A DNA stretch of 64,000 nucleotides, taken from positions 62,001-126,000 of the forward strand of contig NZ_JANKBZ010000024.1 in assembly GCF_024623785.1 (NCBI RefSeq). Reading direction: 5' to 3'. This document shows positions 8,866 through 17,800 of this stretch, one piece after another; within the stretch, counting starts at the first letter, position 1, and each line of letters starts with the position of its first letter. A program made the translations under genes and the position numbers. The notes under the pieces were generated by a model, which was not told where the DNA came from, did not search any database, and saw only the letters and a list, made by a program, of their open reading frames with translations. The stretch comes from Archangium lipolyticum. GTDB taxonomy: Bacteria; Myxococcota; Myxococcia; Myxococcales; Myxococcaceae.

Positions 8866-8959
8866 GAGGGCTCCTCAGCCCACCTGATCATCCGCCGCTC
8901 GCTCCTCCTCGCCGCCCAAAACCGCGAAACTCGAACCAAGCCCCTGTGAATGATCCGGG

Positions 8960-9700
8960 CTAGGACAGGACCTCCTCCAGGAAAGTCCGCAGGGCGATCC
9001 AGGAGCGCCGGTCGGCTTCGGGATGATGGACGATGCCGCGCTCGGGCATGTTCGCGCCCGCGAAGGTGAAGGCATGCTGGGCGTGACCGTAGGCGTGGAG
9101 CTCCCAGGGAGCCCCCGCCCCGGTCAGATCGCGGGCGAGCTCCACCACGTCGGCCGGAGGCGCCAGCGGATCCGACCAGCCGTGGAGGACCAGCACGCGG
9201 GTGGTGATGGGCGCCTGCGCCCCGAGGTTCGGCGGCTGTAACACGCCGTGGATGCTCACGACGCCGCGAAGGTCCGGCGGAGCGGCTCGCGCCAGGTCGA
9301 GGACGCTGAGCCCGCCGAAGCAGTAGCCGATCGCGGCGATCCTGCGAGTGTCGACCGAGGGATGCCGCCGGGCCGCGGCGAGCCCCGCCAGCAGGCGCCG
9401 GCGCAACAAGGCCCGGTCCGCCATGAGGGGGTCCATCAGGTGGGAGTTGTCGCCAGTCTCGGAACCCCGGATGCCCTTGCCATAGACGTCGAGGGCGAAG
9501 GCGACGTAGCCGAGCCGGGCCACCTTCTCCGCCATGGCGCGCATGGCACCGTTCAATCCGCTCCATTCATGGGCGACCAGGACACACGGACGCGGAGCGC
9601 CCGTGTCCGAGGGGCGGGCGACATAGGCCTCGAACACGGAGTCCCCCTCGGTGTAGTCGAGGAACTCCGTGTGCAGCTGCGGGGACGTTTCGATCGGCAT
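8960..9700 (-). CDS. Dienelactone hydrolase family protein
   Basis: A 246-residue alpha/beta hydrolase. The triad characteristic of dienelactone hydrolases is complete: nucleophile Cys127 in G-Y-C-F-G-G, Asp177 in G-W-S-D-P-L and His209 in H-A-Q-H-A-F. The nucleophile is Cys rather than Ser, as in the carboxymethylenebutenolidase branch, though most family members have unknown esterase or lactonase substrates. Start at 9700 (MPIETSPQ) fits the family length; a longer frame upstream has no ribosome site that I can see. It lies alone between the toxin and protease genes, 53 bases after the protease stop, so it may share a transcript with the protease. Confidence 0.88.
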   Translation of the reverse strand: MPIETSPQLHTEFLDYTEGDSVFEAYVARPSDTGAPRPCVLVAHEWSGLNGAMRAMAEKVARLGYVAFALDVYGKGIRGSETGDNSHLMDPLMADRALLRRRLLAGLAAARRHPSVDTRRIAAIGYCFGGLSVLDLARAAPPDLRGVVSIHGVLQPPNLGAQAPITTRVLVLHGWSDPLAPPADVVELARDLTGAGAPWELHAYGHAQHAFTFAGANMPERGIVHHPEADRRSWIALRTFLEEVLS

Positions 9701-9753
9701 GGAAGCTCCCGGGTGACGTCGCCCGCTCCTATCAGAGACCGGCGCTCCCGGTG

Positions 9754-12700
9754 TCAATTGCTCACGGTGACGGAGACGTTGGCGCTGTAGGCGGAGTTGC
9801 CCGAGGGATCGAAAGCACGCGTCTTGAGGGTCTGGGCGCCGTTGGCGCGGCTGGTGGTGTTCCAGGGCAAGGAGAAGGGCGCGGTGGTGGCGGTGCCCAG
9901 CAACGTGGTGCCCAGGTAGAACTCCACCTTGGAGACGGTGCCCCGGTCGTCACTGGCGGTGGCCTCGATGAGGACGGTGCCGCTGACGATGGCACCGGCG
10001 GACGGAGCGGTGATGGAGGTGGAGGGCGCCGTCAGGTCGTTGTCGAAGACGACATTGGCGGCGGTGGACAGGGCGGTGTTGCCGGAGGCGTCATGGGCCT
10101 TGGCGGTGAGGACACGCGAACCATTGGAGAGGTTGCGGGTGTTGTAGCTGCACGAGTAGGGGGCCGAGGTGTCGGTGCAGACGACGGAGGTCCCGACGAG
10201 GAACTCCACCTTGGACATGGACCTGTCATCGCTGGCGCTGGCGGTGAAGGTGACGGTGCCGGTGAGGGTGCTGCCTTCGACGGGAGCGGTGAGCGAGACG
10301 GAGGGAGGGGCGTAGTCGTTGTCGACGTTGACGGTGACGGGGGCCGAGGTGGTGCTGTTGCCCGCGGCGTCCAGGGCCCTGGCGGAGAGAGAACGCGGGC
10401 CGTTGGGGCCGTTGCGGCTGTTCCAGGTGACGGCGTAGGGGGGGGTGGTGTCCGAGCTCACCAGCGTGGTGCCGTCATAGAACTCCACCTTGGTGACACC
10501 CACGTTGTCGGAGGCGGAGGCCCAGACGGTCATGGAGTTGGAGACGGTGGCACCGGAGACCGGGGAGGTCAGGGCCACCGTGGGAGCGATCAGGTCATTG
10601 TTGACGGTGACGGCGACGGAGGCAGTGGCGGAGAGACCCACGGCATCGAAGGCGATGACGGAGAGGGAGTGGGCACCATTGGGAACGGAGCGGGAGTCCC
10701 AGGACAAGGAGAAGGGCGCGGTGGTGTCGGTGCCGAGCAGCGTGGAGCCGTCGTAGAAGTCGACGCGGGCCACGCCGAAGTTGTCGGAGGCGGAGGCCGA
10801 GAGGGTGACGGTGCCCTTGAGGGTGGAGCCGGCGGCCGGAGCCGTGAGGGAGACGGAGGGCGGAGTGGAGTCCACGTCCGTGCCCACGGAGAACACCAGG
10901 TCATCGTGGTCGTTCGTCGTGCCGGCGGAGCATTCGGAGGAGCTCCCACCACTCCGGTAGACGGCACGCACGGCCTGCGAGGAGCCCGAGGGGAGCAGGT
11001 ACGTGGTGGACAGGACCCGTGCGCCGGAGCCGGGAGGCGTCAGGGTCGTGAGATAGGTCCACGAGGGCGCGCTCGCATCCGCCGCGAAGTACAGGTCCAG
11101 CCGCTCATTGGCTGGCACGCTCGACCAGACGGTGACCTCGACCTTCACCTCCTTGCCAGCGGCGAAGGACGTTCCATCCACCCGCGAGACCAGGACCTGG
11201 TCGATGGACGGACTGGAGTGGAAGAAGCCACTGGTGCCGTCCGGGCAGGAGCCGCCCAGGGTGTTGGGCTGGTGGGGCTCGGGGCCGAGGTTGGCACGGC
11301 CCTTCACCAACGTCGTGGTGTCGCAGCGATGCGCCACCGCCGAGCACCGGGGCACACCGAGCGTGGCGTCGTACTCGGCGGTACCGAGCTGGACGAGGTT
11401 GACGGTGACGTCGGGGCTGTAGGCGGAGTTGCCCGAGGGATCGTAGGCACGAGTCTTGAGGATATAGGCGCCATTGGCGCGGCTGGCGGTGTCCCAGGAC
11501 AAGGAGAAGGGCGCGGTGGTGGCGGTGCCCAGCAGCGTGGTGCCCAGGTAGAACTCCACCTTGGAGACGGTGCCCCGGTCATCGCTGGCGATGGCCTCGA
11601 TGAGGACGGTGCCGTTGACGATGGCACCGGCGGACGGAGCGGTGATGGAGGTGGAGGGCGCCGTCAGGTCGTTGTCGAAGACGACATTGACGGCGGTGGA
11701 CGGGGCGGTGTTGCCGGAGGCGTCATGGGCCCTGGCGGTGAGGACACGCGGGCCGTTGGCGAGGCCGCGGGTGTTGTAGCTGCACGAGTAGGGGACCGAG
11801 GTGTCGGTGCAGACGACGGAGGTCCCGACGAGGAACTCCACCTTGGACATGGCCTTGTCATCGCTGGCGCTGGCGGAGAGGGTGACGGTGCCGGTGAGGG
11901 TGTCGCCTTCGACAGGCGCGGTGAGCGAGACGGCGGGAGGGGTGAAGTCGTTGTCGGCGGTGACGGTGACGGCGTCCGAGGTAGCGCTGTTGCCCGCGGC
12001 GTCCAGGGCCCTGGCGGTGAGGGAACGCGGGCCGTTGGAGCCGTTGCGGCTGTTCCAGGAGACGGCGTAGGGGGCGGAGGTGTCCGAGCCCACCAGCGTG
12101 GTGCCGTCATAGAACTCCACCTTGGTGACGCCCACGTTGTCGGAGGCGGAAGCCGAGAGGGTCAGGGAGCCGGAGACGGTGGCACCGGGGAGCGGAGCGG
12201 TGAGGGACACCGTGGGAGCGGTCCGGTCGTTGTCGACGGTGACGGCCACGGCGGAGGAGGCGGAAGAGGAGAGCCCCACGGCGTCGAAGGCGATGACGGA
12301 CAGGGAGTGGGCGCCATTGGCGCCGGAGCGGGTATCCCAGGAGAAGGAGAAGGGCCTGGAGGAGTCGGAGCCCAGCAGGGTGGAGCCGTCGTAGAAGTCG
12401 ACGCGGGCCACGCCGAAGTTGTCGGAGGCGGAGGCCGAGAGGGTGACGGTGCCCTTGACGGTGGCGCCAGGGACCGGGGCGGTCAGGGAGGCGGAGGGCG
12501 GAGTGGTGTCCACCTCCGTGCCCACGAGGAACGCCAGGTCATCATGGTCGTCCATCTCGCCCGGGGAGCAGGCCTGGGGAATGCCATGGCTCCGGTAGAC
12601 GCCACGGACGGCCTGCAGGGAGCCCGCGGGGAGCAGGTACGTGGCCGAGAGCGTCTGATAGCCGCTGGAGTACGGCTCCAGGGTGGCGAGGTACGTCCAG

Positions 12701-14529
12701 GACGGGGCGTTCGCATCCGCCGCATAGTACAGGTCCAGCCGCTCACCGGCGGGCTCGAGGCTCGCCCAGAAGCTGGCCTCGAGCGTCACCTCCTTGCCGG
12801 TGGCGAGGGGCGTCCCATCCACCCGCACGACCTTGAGCCGCTCCAGCGAGGGGTCGAACTGGTACACACCGTAGAGAGTCCCCTCCCCGTCCGCGCAGGA
12901 GCTGCTCAGGGTGTTGGGTTCGTTCAGCTCGGGGCCCAGGATGCCGCCCCGGCCAGCGAGCAGCTCCATGGAATCGCACTGGCTGCTCGCGGTCTCGCAG
13001 CGGGGGACGCCCAGCACCGGGTCGAAGCTGGCGATGCCCGGGTTGTCGAGCGTCACCGTGACGGAGCTGGCCGCGCTGTTGCAGCCCCCGTCGAAGGCCC
13101 GCGCGGTGAAGGTGGCCACACCGTTGTTGTGCTCCCGGCTGTCCCAGACGAACGCGTACGGAGCGGTCGTGTCGGAGCCGACGAGCAGGCCGTCGACATA
13201 GAAGTCCACCCGGGTGATGCCCACGTCATCGGACGCCGTGGCGGTGAAGGTCACGTTGCCCTGGAGCGTGGCGCCGTTGGCGGGCGCGGTGAGCAGGGCC
13301 TGCGGGCGCACCGCGTCGTTCTTCCCCATGCAGGCCGAGTGCAGGAACCGGTTCGGAGAGCCCAGGCCGGGCTCGATGACACGATTGGGGCTGGAGCGGG
13401 CGAGGATCTCCTCGGTGACCTCCTGCGGCGTCGCCGTGGGATGCCCTTCCAGGTAGAGGGCGACGGCACCGGAGACATGGGGCGTCGCCATGGAGGTGCC
13501 GTCACCGAGCTCCATGTCCGTGTTGCCCGTGAACCAGGCCGAGAGGATGCCCTGGCCCGGGGCGAAGAGGTCCACGCACGAGCCGTAGTTGGAGAACCAG
13601 GCGCGGGTGTCGGTGTCGTCCGTCGCGCCGACGGTGAGGGCTCGCGGCGCGCGGGCGGGCGACGTGGCGCACGCGTCCCATCCATCGTTGCCCGCGGCGA
13701 CCACGAAGGTGATGCCCGCCGCGATGGTGGCCTCCACCGCGTCATCGATGGACTGCGTCGCCTCGCCGCCGAGGCTCAGGTTGGCCACCGCCGGCTTCTC
13801 GTGATGGGCGGCGATCCAATCGATGCCCGCGAGCACCTGCTCCAGGGTCCCCTCCCCTTCGCAGTTGAGGACACGCACCGGGTGGAGCAACACATCCTTG
13901 GCGACGCCCACGGTGCTGCCGCCCACGGTACCGGCCACGTGGGTGCCGTGCCCGCGGCAGTCCTCCGTCCCGAGTCCGTCTCCGATGGCGTCGAAGCCGG
14001 GACGGAGCCGGCCACTGAACTCGACGTGCGTGGAGAGCACACCGGTGTCGACGATGTACGCGTGCACACCGGAGCCCGTGTACTCGTAGGTGTAGGTGCC
14101 GTTGAGCGGCAGGGTGCGCTGGTCGATGCGATCCAGGCCCCAGATGGCGTTGTTCTGCGTGCCCGACTGGCGGAAGACGCGCTCCTGCTCGATGTAGCGC
14201 ACGCGCGGGTCGGTGCTCATGCGCCGCGCGGCCTCCTTTGACATGGCGGCCGTGAAGCCGTTCAAGGCGTGGGTGTACGTGCGCCGCACCTGGGCGCCGT
14301 GCGCCCCCGCGAGGGCCGTGATGCTCCTGCGGGTGTCCTCCGGGGCCAGGCCCTTCCCGCCCTCGAGGACGACGAGGTAGCGGTCCGGGACGGCCCGGGA
14401 GGGGCTCGCGAGCCGGAGCTTGCCACTCACGAAAGGACCTTCCGGGGAGGCCGTCTCCGGCCGCTGCTCGCACCCCGGAAGAAGCCAGGAAGCTCCGAGA
14501 AGGACGACGGACCACAGCAGCTTGCGCAT
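9754..14529 (-). CDS. Large S8 (subtilisin-like) protease with duplicated Ig-rich stalk
   Basis: A 1591-residue lipoprotein protease. The signal peptide ends in L-L-P-G-C (Cys19). An inhibitor-I9-like propeptide spans about 40-125. The S8 catalytic domain spans about 130-400 with Asp in I-V-D-T-G (about 159), His in G-H-G-T-H-V-A-G (about 196), Asn in A-A-G-N-D-G (about 280) and Ser in G-T-S-M-A-T-P-H (about 344). A first Ig-like domain follows, then two copies of a unit made of one G-V-P-R-C domain of about 170 residues plus four Ig-like domains of the A-S-D-x-x-x-V-x-K-V-E-F-Y type. It ends on an Ig strand with no sorting tail. Likely a cell-surface or secreted predation or degradation enzyme; substrates unknown. 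Confidence 0.92.
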   Translation of the reverse strand: MRKLLWSVVLLGASWLLPGCEQRPETASPEGPFVSGKLRLASPSRAVPDRYLVVLEGGKGLAPEDTRRSITALAGAHGAQVRRTYTHALNGFTAAMSKEAARRMSTDPRVRYIEQERVFRQSGTQNNAIWGLDRIDQRTLPLNGTYTYEYTGSGVHAYIVDTGVLSTHVEFSGRLRPGFDAIGDGLGTEDCRGHGTHVAGTVGGSTVGVAKDVLLHPVRVLNCEGEGTLEQVLAGIDWIAAHHEKPAVANLSLGGEATQSIDDAVEATIAAGITFVVAAGNDGWDACATSPARAPRALTVGATDDTDTRAWFSNYGSCVDLFAPGQGILSAWFTGNTDMELGDGTSMATPHVSGAVALYLEGHPTATPQEVTEEILARSSPNRVIEPGLGSPNRFLHSACMGKNDAVRPQALLTAPANGATLQGNVTFTATASDDVGITRVDFYVDGLLVGSDTTAPYAFVWDSREHNNGVATFTARAFDGGCNSAASSVTVTLDNPGIASFDPVLGVPRCETASSQCDSMELLAGRGGILGPELNEPNTLSSSCADGEGTLYGVYQFDPSLERLKVVRVDGTPLATGKEVTLEASFWASLEPAGERLDLYYAADANAPSWTYLATLEPYSSGYQTLSATYLLPAGSLQAVRGVYRSHGIPQACSPGEMDDHDDLAFLVGTEVDTTPPSASLTAPVPGATVKGTVTLSASASDNFGVARVDFYDGSTLLGSDSSRPFSFSWDTRSGANGAHSLSVIAFDAVGLSSSASSAVAVTVDNDRTAPTVSLTAPLPGATVSGSLTLSASASDNVGVTKVEFYDGTTLVGSDTSAPYAVSWNSRNGSNGPRSLTARALDAAGNSATSDAVTVTADNDFTPPAVSLTAPVEGDTLTGTVTLSASASDDKAMSKVEFLVGTSVVCTDTSVPYSCSYNTRGLANGPRVLTARAHDASGNTAPSTAVNVVFDNDLTAPSTSITAPSAGAIVNGTVLIEAIASDDRGTVSKVEFYLGTTLLGTATTAPFSLSWDTASRANGAYILKTRAYDPSGNSAYSPDVTVNLVQLGTAEYDATLGVPRCSAVAHRCDTTTLVKGRANLGPEPHQPNTLGGSCPDGTSGFFHSSPSIDQVLVSRVDGTSFAAGKEVKVEVTVWSSVPANERLDLYFAADASAPSWTYLTTLTPPGSGARVLSTTYLLPSGSSQAVRAVYRSGGSSSECSAGTTNDHDDLVFSVGTDVDSTPPSVSLTAPAAGSTLKGTVTLSASASDNFGVARVDFYDGSTLLGTDTTAPFSLSWDSRSVPNGAHSLSVIAFDAVGLSATASVAVTVNNDLIAPTVALTSPVSGATVSNSMTVWASASDNVGVTKVEFYDGTTLVSSDTTPPYAVTWNSRNGPNGPRSLSARALDAAGNSTTSAPVTVNVDNDYAPPSVSLTAPVEGSTLTGTVTFTASASDDRSMSKVEFLVGTSVVCTDTSAPYSCSYNTRNLSNGSRVLTAKAHDASGNTALSTAANVVFDNDLTAPSTSITAPSAGAIVSGTVLIEATASDDRGTVSKVEFYLGTTLLGTATTAPFSLPWNTTSRANGAQTLKTRAFDPSGNSAYSANVSVTVSN
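9757..13040 (-). repeat. Tandem duplication of a ~544-codon unit within the S8 protease gene
   Basis: The stalk is two head-to-tail copies, about 9757-11390 and 11391-13040. Matching stretches are offset by 1632 bases, exactly 544 codons: for example CCCAGGTAGAACTCCACCTT occurs at 9911 and again at 11543. The Ig-coding parts are close to identical at DNA level, while the G-V-P-R-C domains have diverged more. This suggests a recent duplication or ongoing gene conversion of the Ig blocks. Confidence 0.85.
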
Positions 14530-14834
14530 GAGAACCCCCGGGTTGGTCGGTGGCGCGTGGATGGATCATCCCAGTTTCGGTGCTCGCCAAACCAGTCCCC
14601 CCCGCCAGAATGTCTTGAGTTGCCAGATATTCGCGTTCAGCACCTGGAGCCATGCTGACCCTGGAGGGCACCTCGCCGGCCTCCCGGCCGTCGTGCCTCG
14701 GAATTACTCCGTCCTGATGTTCAGTAGGGTGGGAGCCGCATCAGGGGGGTTCGTGGCTTGGACATGCCTCACGGCAGGCACCCAGGAGGATGATCGTCCG
14801 TCGGAGTGCCTCCCGCCCAAGCGAGGAGTCCGCG
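14530..14834. other. Divergent intergenic region, 305 bases
   Basis: Lies between the start of the S8 protease gene (reading left) and the start of the trifunctional kinase gene (reading right), so it must carry both promoters. I see no convincing -35/-10 pair, sigma-54 box, long palindrome or small gene in it. The stretch around 14700-14725 is less G/C-rich than its surroundings. Confidence 0.5.
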
Positions 14835-17800
14835 ATGCTCGAAGCAGTCAGCAGGAGGGGGTTGCAGGAAATCCATCGCGGGCGCCGCTACGTCGTGCTG
14901 CGAGGACAGAAGCAGGATGGCGAGCCCCTGGTGCTCAAGAAGGTCCGTGCCGGCCCGCTCGCCTCGAGCAGCAGCGCGATGCTGCACCATGAATTCTCCA
15001 TCCTGCGCTCCTTCCATGGACAGGTACCTGGTGTGGCCAGCCCCGTCGCGCTTGAAGAGGACGCGGCGAAGCTGCCAGCGCTCGTCCTGAAGGACGCCGG
15101 ACCCCAGAATCTCCAGGAGTGGCTGCACCACAAGCCGGTGGCCGTGGATGTCTTCCTGGAGCTCGCCGTTCAGCTGGCCGGCATCATCGAGAGCCTCCAC
15201 CGCCAGCACGTCATCCACCGCGACATCAACCCCACCAACCTGGTGGTGGGCGCGGACAGCCAACACCTCATCCTCATCGACTTCGACCTCTCCACGAAGG
15301 TCGCGGGGCTCGCGCCACCGGGCGATGCACCCGGAGAGCTCCAGTGGGCCCTCCCCTACGTCGCGCCCGAGCAGACCGGGCGGATGAACCGCCCCATCGA
15401 CCACCGCGCCGACCTCTACTCCCTGGGTGCGACCTTCTACGAGATGCTCACCGGCCTGCCCCCCTTCGTCTCGACGGACCCCGTCGAGCTGGTGCACGCC
15501 CACCTCGCGAGGCCCCCCGTCCCACCGGTCTTCGCCAACCCCGCCGTTCCCAAGCTGCTCTCGGACGTCGTGCTGAAGCTGCTCGCGAAGATGCCCGAGC
15601 AGCGCTACCAGAGCGCCGAGGCCCTCCTCGCCGACCTCCACGAAGCCCGGCGCCGGAAGTCCTCGGGCGCGATGGACTCGTTCGAGCTGGGCCGGCTCGA
15701 CCTGGCCCGGCAGCTCTCCCTTCCCGAGCGGCTCTACGGCCGCGAGCGCGAGCAGGAGGTGCTGGGCGAGGCCCTGGAGCGGGTGCGCCGCGGCGCGAGC
15801 GAGGGAGTCATCCTGGAAGGGGCCGCCGGCATCGGCAAGTCGGCGCTCGTCCAGCAGTTGCGCAAGCCGCTCGGGCGCGCAGGCAGCCTCCTCCAGGGCA
15901 AGTTCAACCAGCTCCGGGGCAACGTGCCCTACTCGGCCTTCGTGGAGGCGTTCAACGAGCTGCTCCATGCGCTGGGGGAAGAGCCCCCGGAGGTCCGGAA
16001 CGGCTGGCGGGACCGGCTGCTGTCGGCACTGGGCGCCAACGCCCGCGTCATCATCGACATCGTTCCGGAGTTGGAGACGCTCCTGGGTGAGCAACCCGCG
16101 CCCGTCCGGCTCGAGCCGGTGGAGGCGGCGGCCCGCCTGCACCTCGTCTTCCAGTCCTTCCTCCAGGCCCTCTCCTCCGAGGAGCACGTGCTCGTGCTCT
16201 TCCTGGACGACCTGCAATGGGTGGACCCTGGCTCGCTCCAGCTGCTCAAGAGCCTGACCATGGACCCGGAGTCGCATCATCTGCTGTTCATCGGCGCCTA
16301 CCGGGACGAGGAGGTCGAAGCGAACCATCCCCTCCGCCCGACCCTGGACGCCCTCCACGCGTCCGGGGCGATGCGCTTCCAGACCCTCCGGATTCCGCCC
16401 CTGGACCTGCCAGCCCTCACCGCGCTGTGCGGCGACACCTTCCTCCAACCTCCCGAGCGCACCCGCCCCCTCGCGGACCTCGTGTTGCGCAAGACGGCCG
16501 GCAACCCGCTCTTCGTCCACCGGCTGCTGCGCTTCCTCCACCAGTCCGGCCTCCTCGTCTTCGACCTCGAGGAGAACGCCTGGCGGTGGGACCTCGCCCG
16601 CCTCGAGCAGGTGGAGGTGACGGAGAACGTGGTGGAGCTGATGATCGCCGCCATCCGCCGGCTCCCCGAGCGCGCCCAGTACGTCCTCGAGGTCGCCGCG
16701 TGCCTGGGGGATCGCGTGGAGCTGTGGCTGCTCTCGGACCTGGTGGGAGACTCCTGCGGCGATGCGGCCTCCGCGCTGTGGAGCATCCTCCAGGAAGGGC
16801 TGCTGCTGCCGGAGAAGGAGGGCTCCCGGCATCCCCGTGCCAACGGCTCCGCGATGGCCTCGGACTCCCCCCTCCAGGACGCGACGTACCGCTTCGCGCA
16901 TGACAGGGTCCGGCAGGCCGCGTACTCGCTGCTCTCCGGGGAACAACGCACGCGGCTCCACCACGAGGCGGGACGCCGGCTCCTGCGGGCCTCCTCCGGA
17001 AACCTGCTCGACGAGCGGCTCTTCGCCATCGTGGACCACCTCCACCGCGGCCTGGAGCGGGTGAGCGGACCGGAGGAGCGGCTCGAGCTGGCCGGGCTCA
17101 ACCACCAGGCGGGCCTCAAGGCCAAGGCCTCTTCCGCCTTCGGTGCCGCCCTGGTGTACCTGATGCGCGCCATCGCGCTCCTCCCCCGGGAGCAATGGCC
17201 CCAGCACCGCGTTCAGGTCTTCCACCTGCACAAGGAGGCGGCGGAGTGCGCCTACTTCGCGAGCGACCCGGAGCTCTCCGGGCAGCTGGTGCACACCGCC
17301 CTGGAGTACGCCCCCTCCCACCTGGAGAAGGTGGACCTCTACATCATCCAGCTCCTCGCCCGCCTGATGCACGCCAACTACCAGGAGGCGCTCCAATGGG
17401 GCCGCGAGGGGCTGCGACTGTTCGGCATGGAGCTGCCGGAGCGGGACCTCCCCCAGGCGCTCGCGCTCGAGCTGGCGCAGATGGAGGAGAACATGCGGGG
17501 CCGCTCGGCGGAGGATCTCCTGGAGGCGCCCAGGATGGAGGATCCCGAGCAGCTCGCCTGCGTGCGGCTCCTGTCGGAGCTCGCCCCCGCCGCCCTCCTG
17601 GCGGATCCGAACCTCTTCGCGCTGATCAACACCCGCGCGCTCAACCTGTCGTTGAAGCATGGCAACTCGTCCTGGTCGCCCACGGTGTACTCGAGTCACG
17701 GCTCGATGCTGGCCATCCAGGGGCGGCACGAGGCCGCCTACGCTTTCGGCAACATGGCGATGGCGATGGCCCGGCGGATGGGAGACCCGCGCCAGGAGTG

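Noticed and set aside
9751-14241. Open frame of 1496 codons on the plus strand
   Set aside because: It is antisense to the S8 protease, whose motifs, signal peptide and domain order are unambiguous. The product is a Gly/Val/Asp/Glu-rich low-complexity mirror of the Ig repeats.
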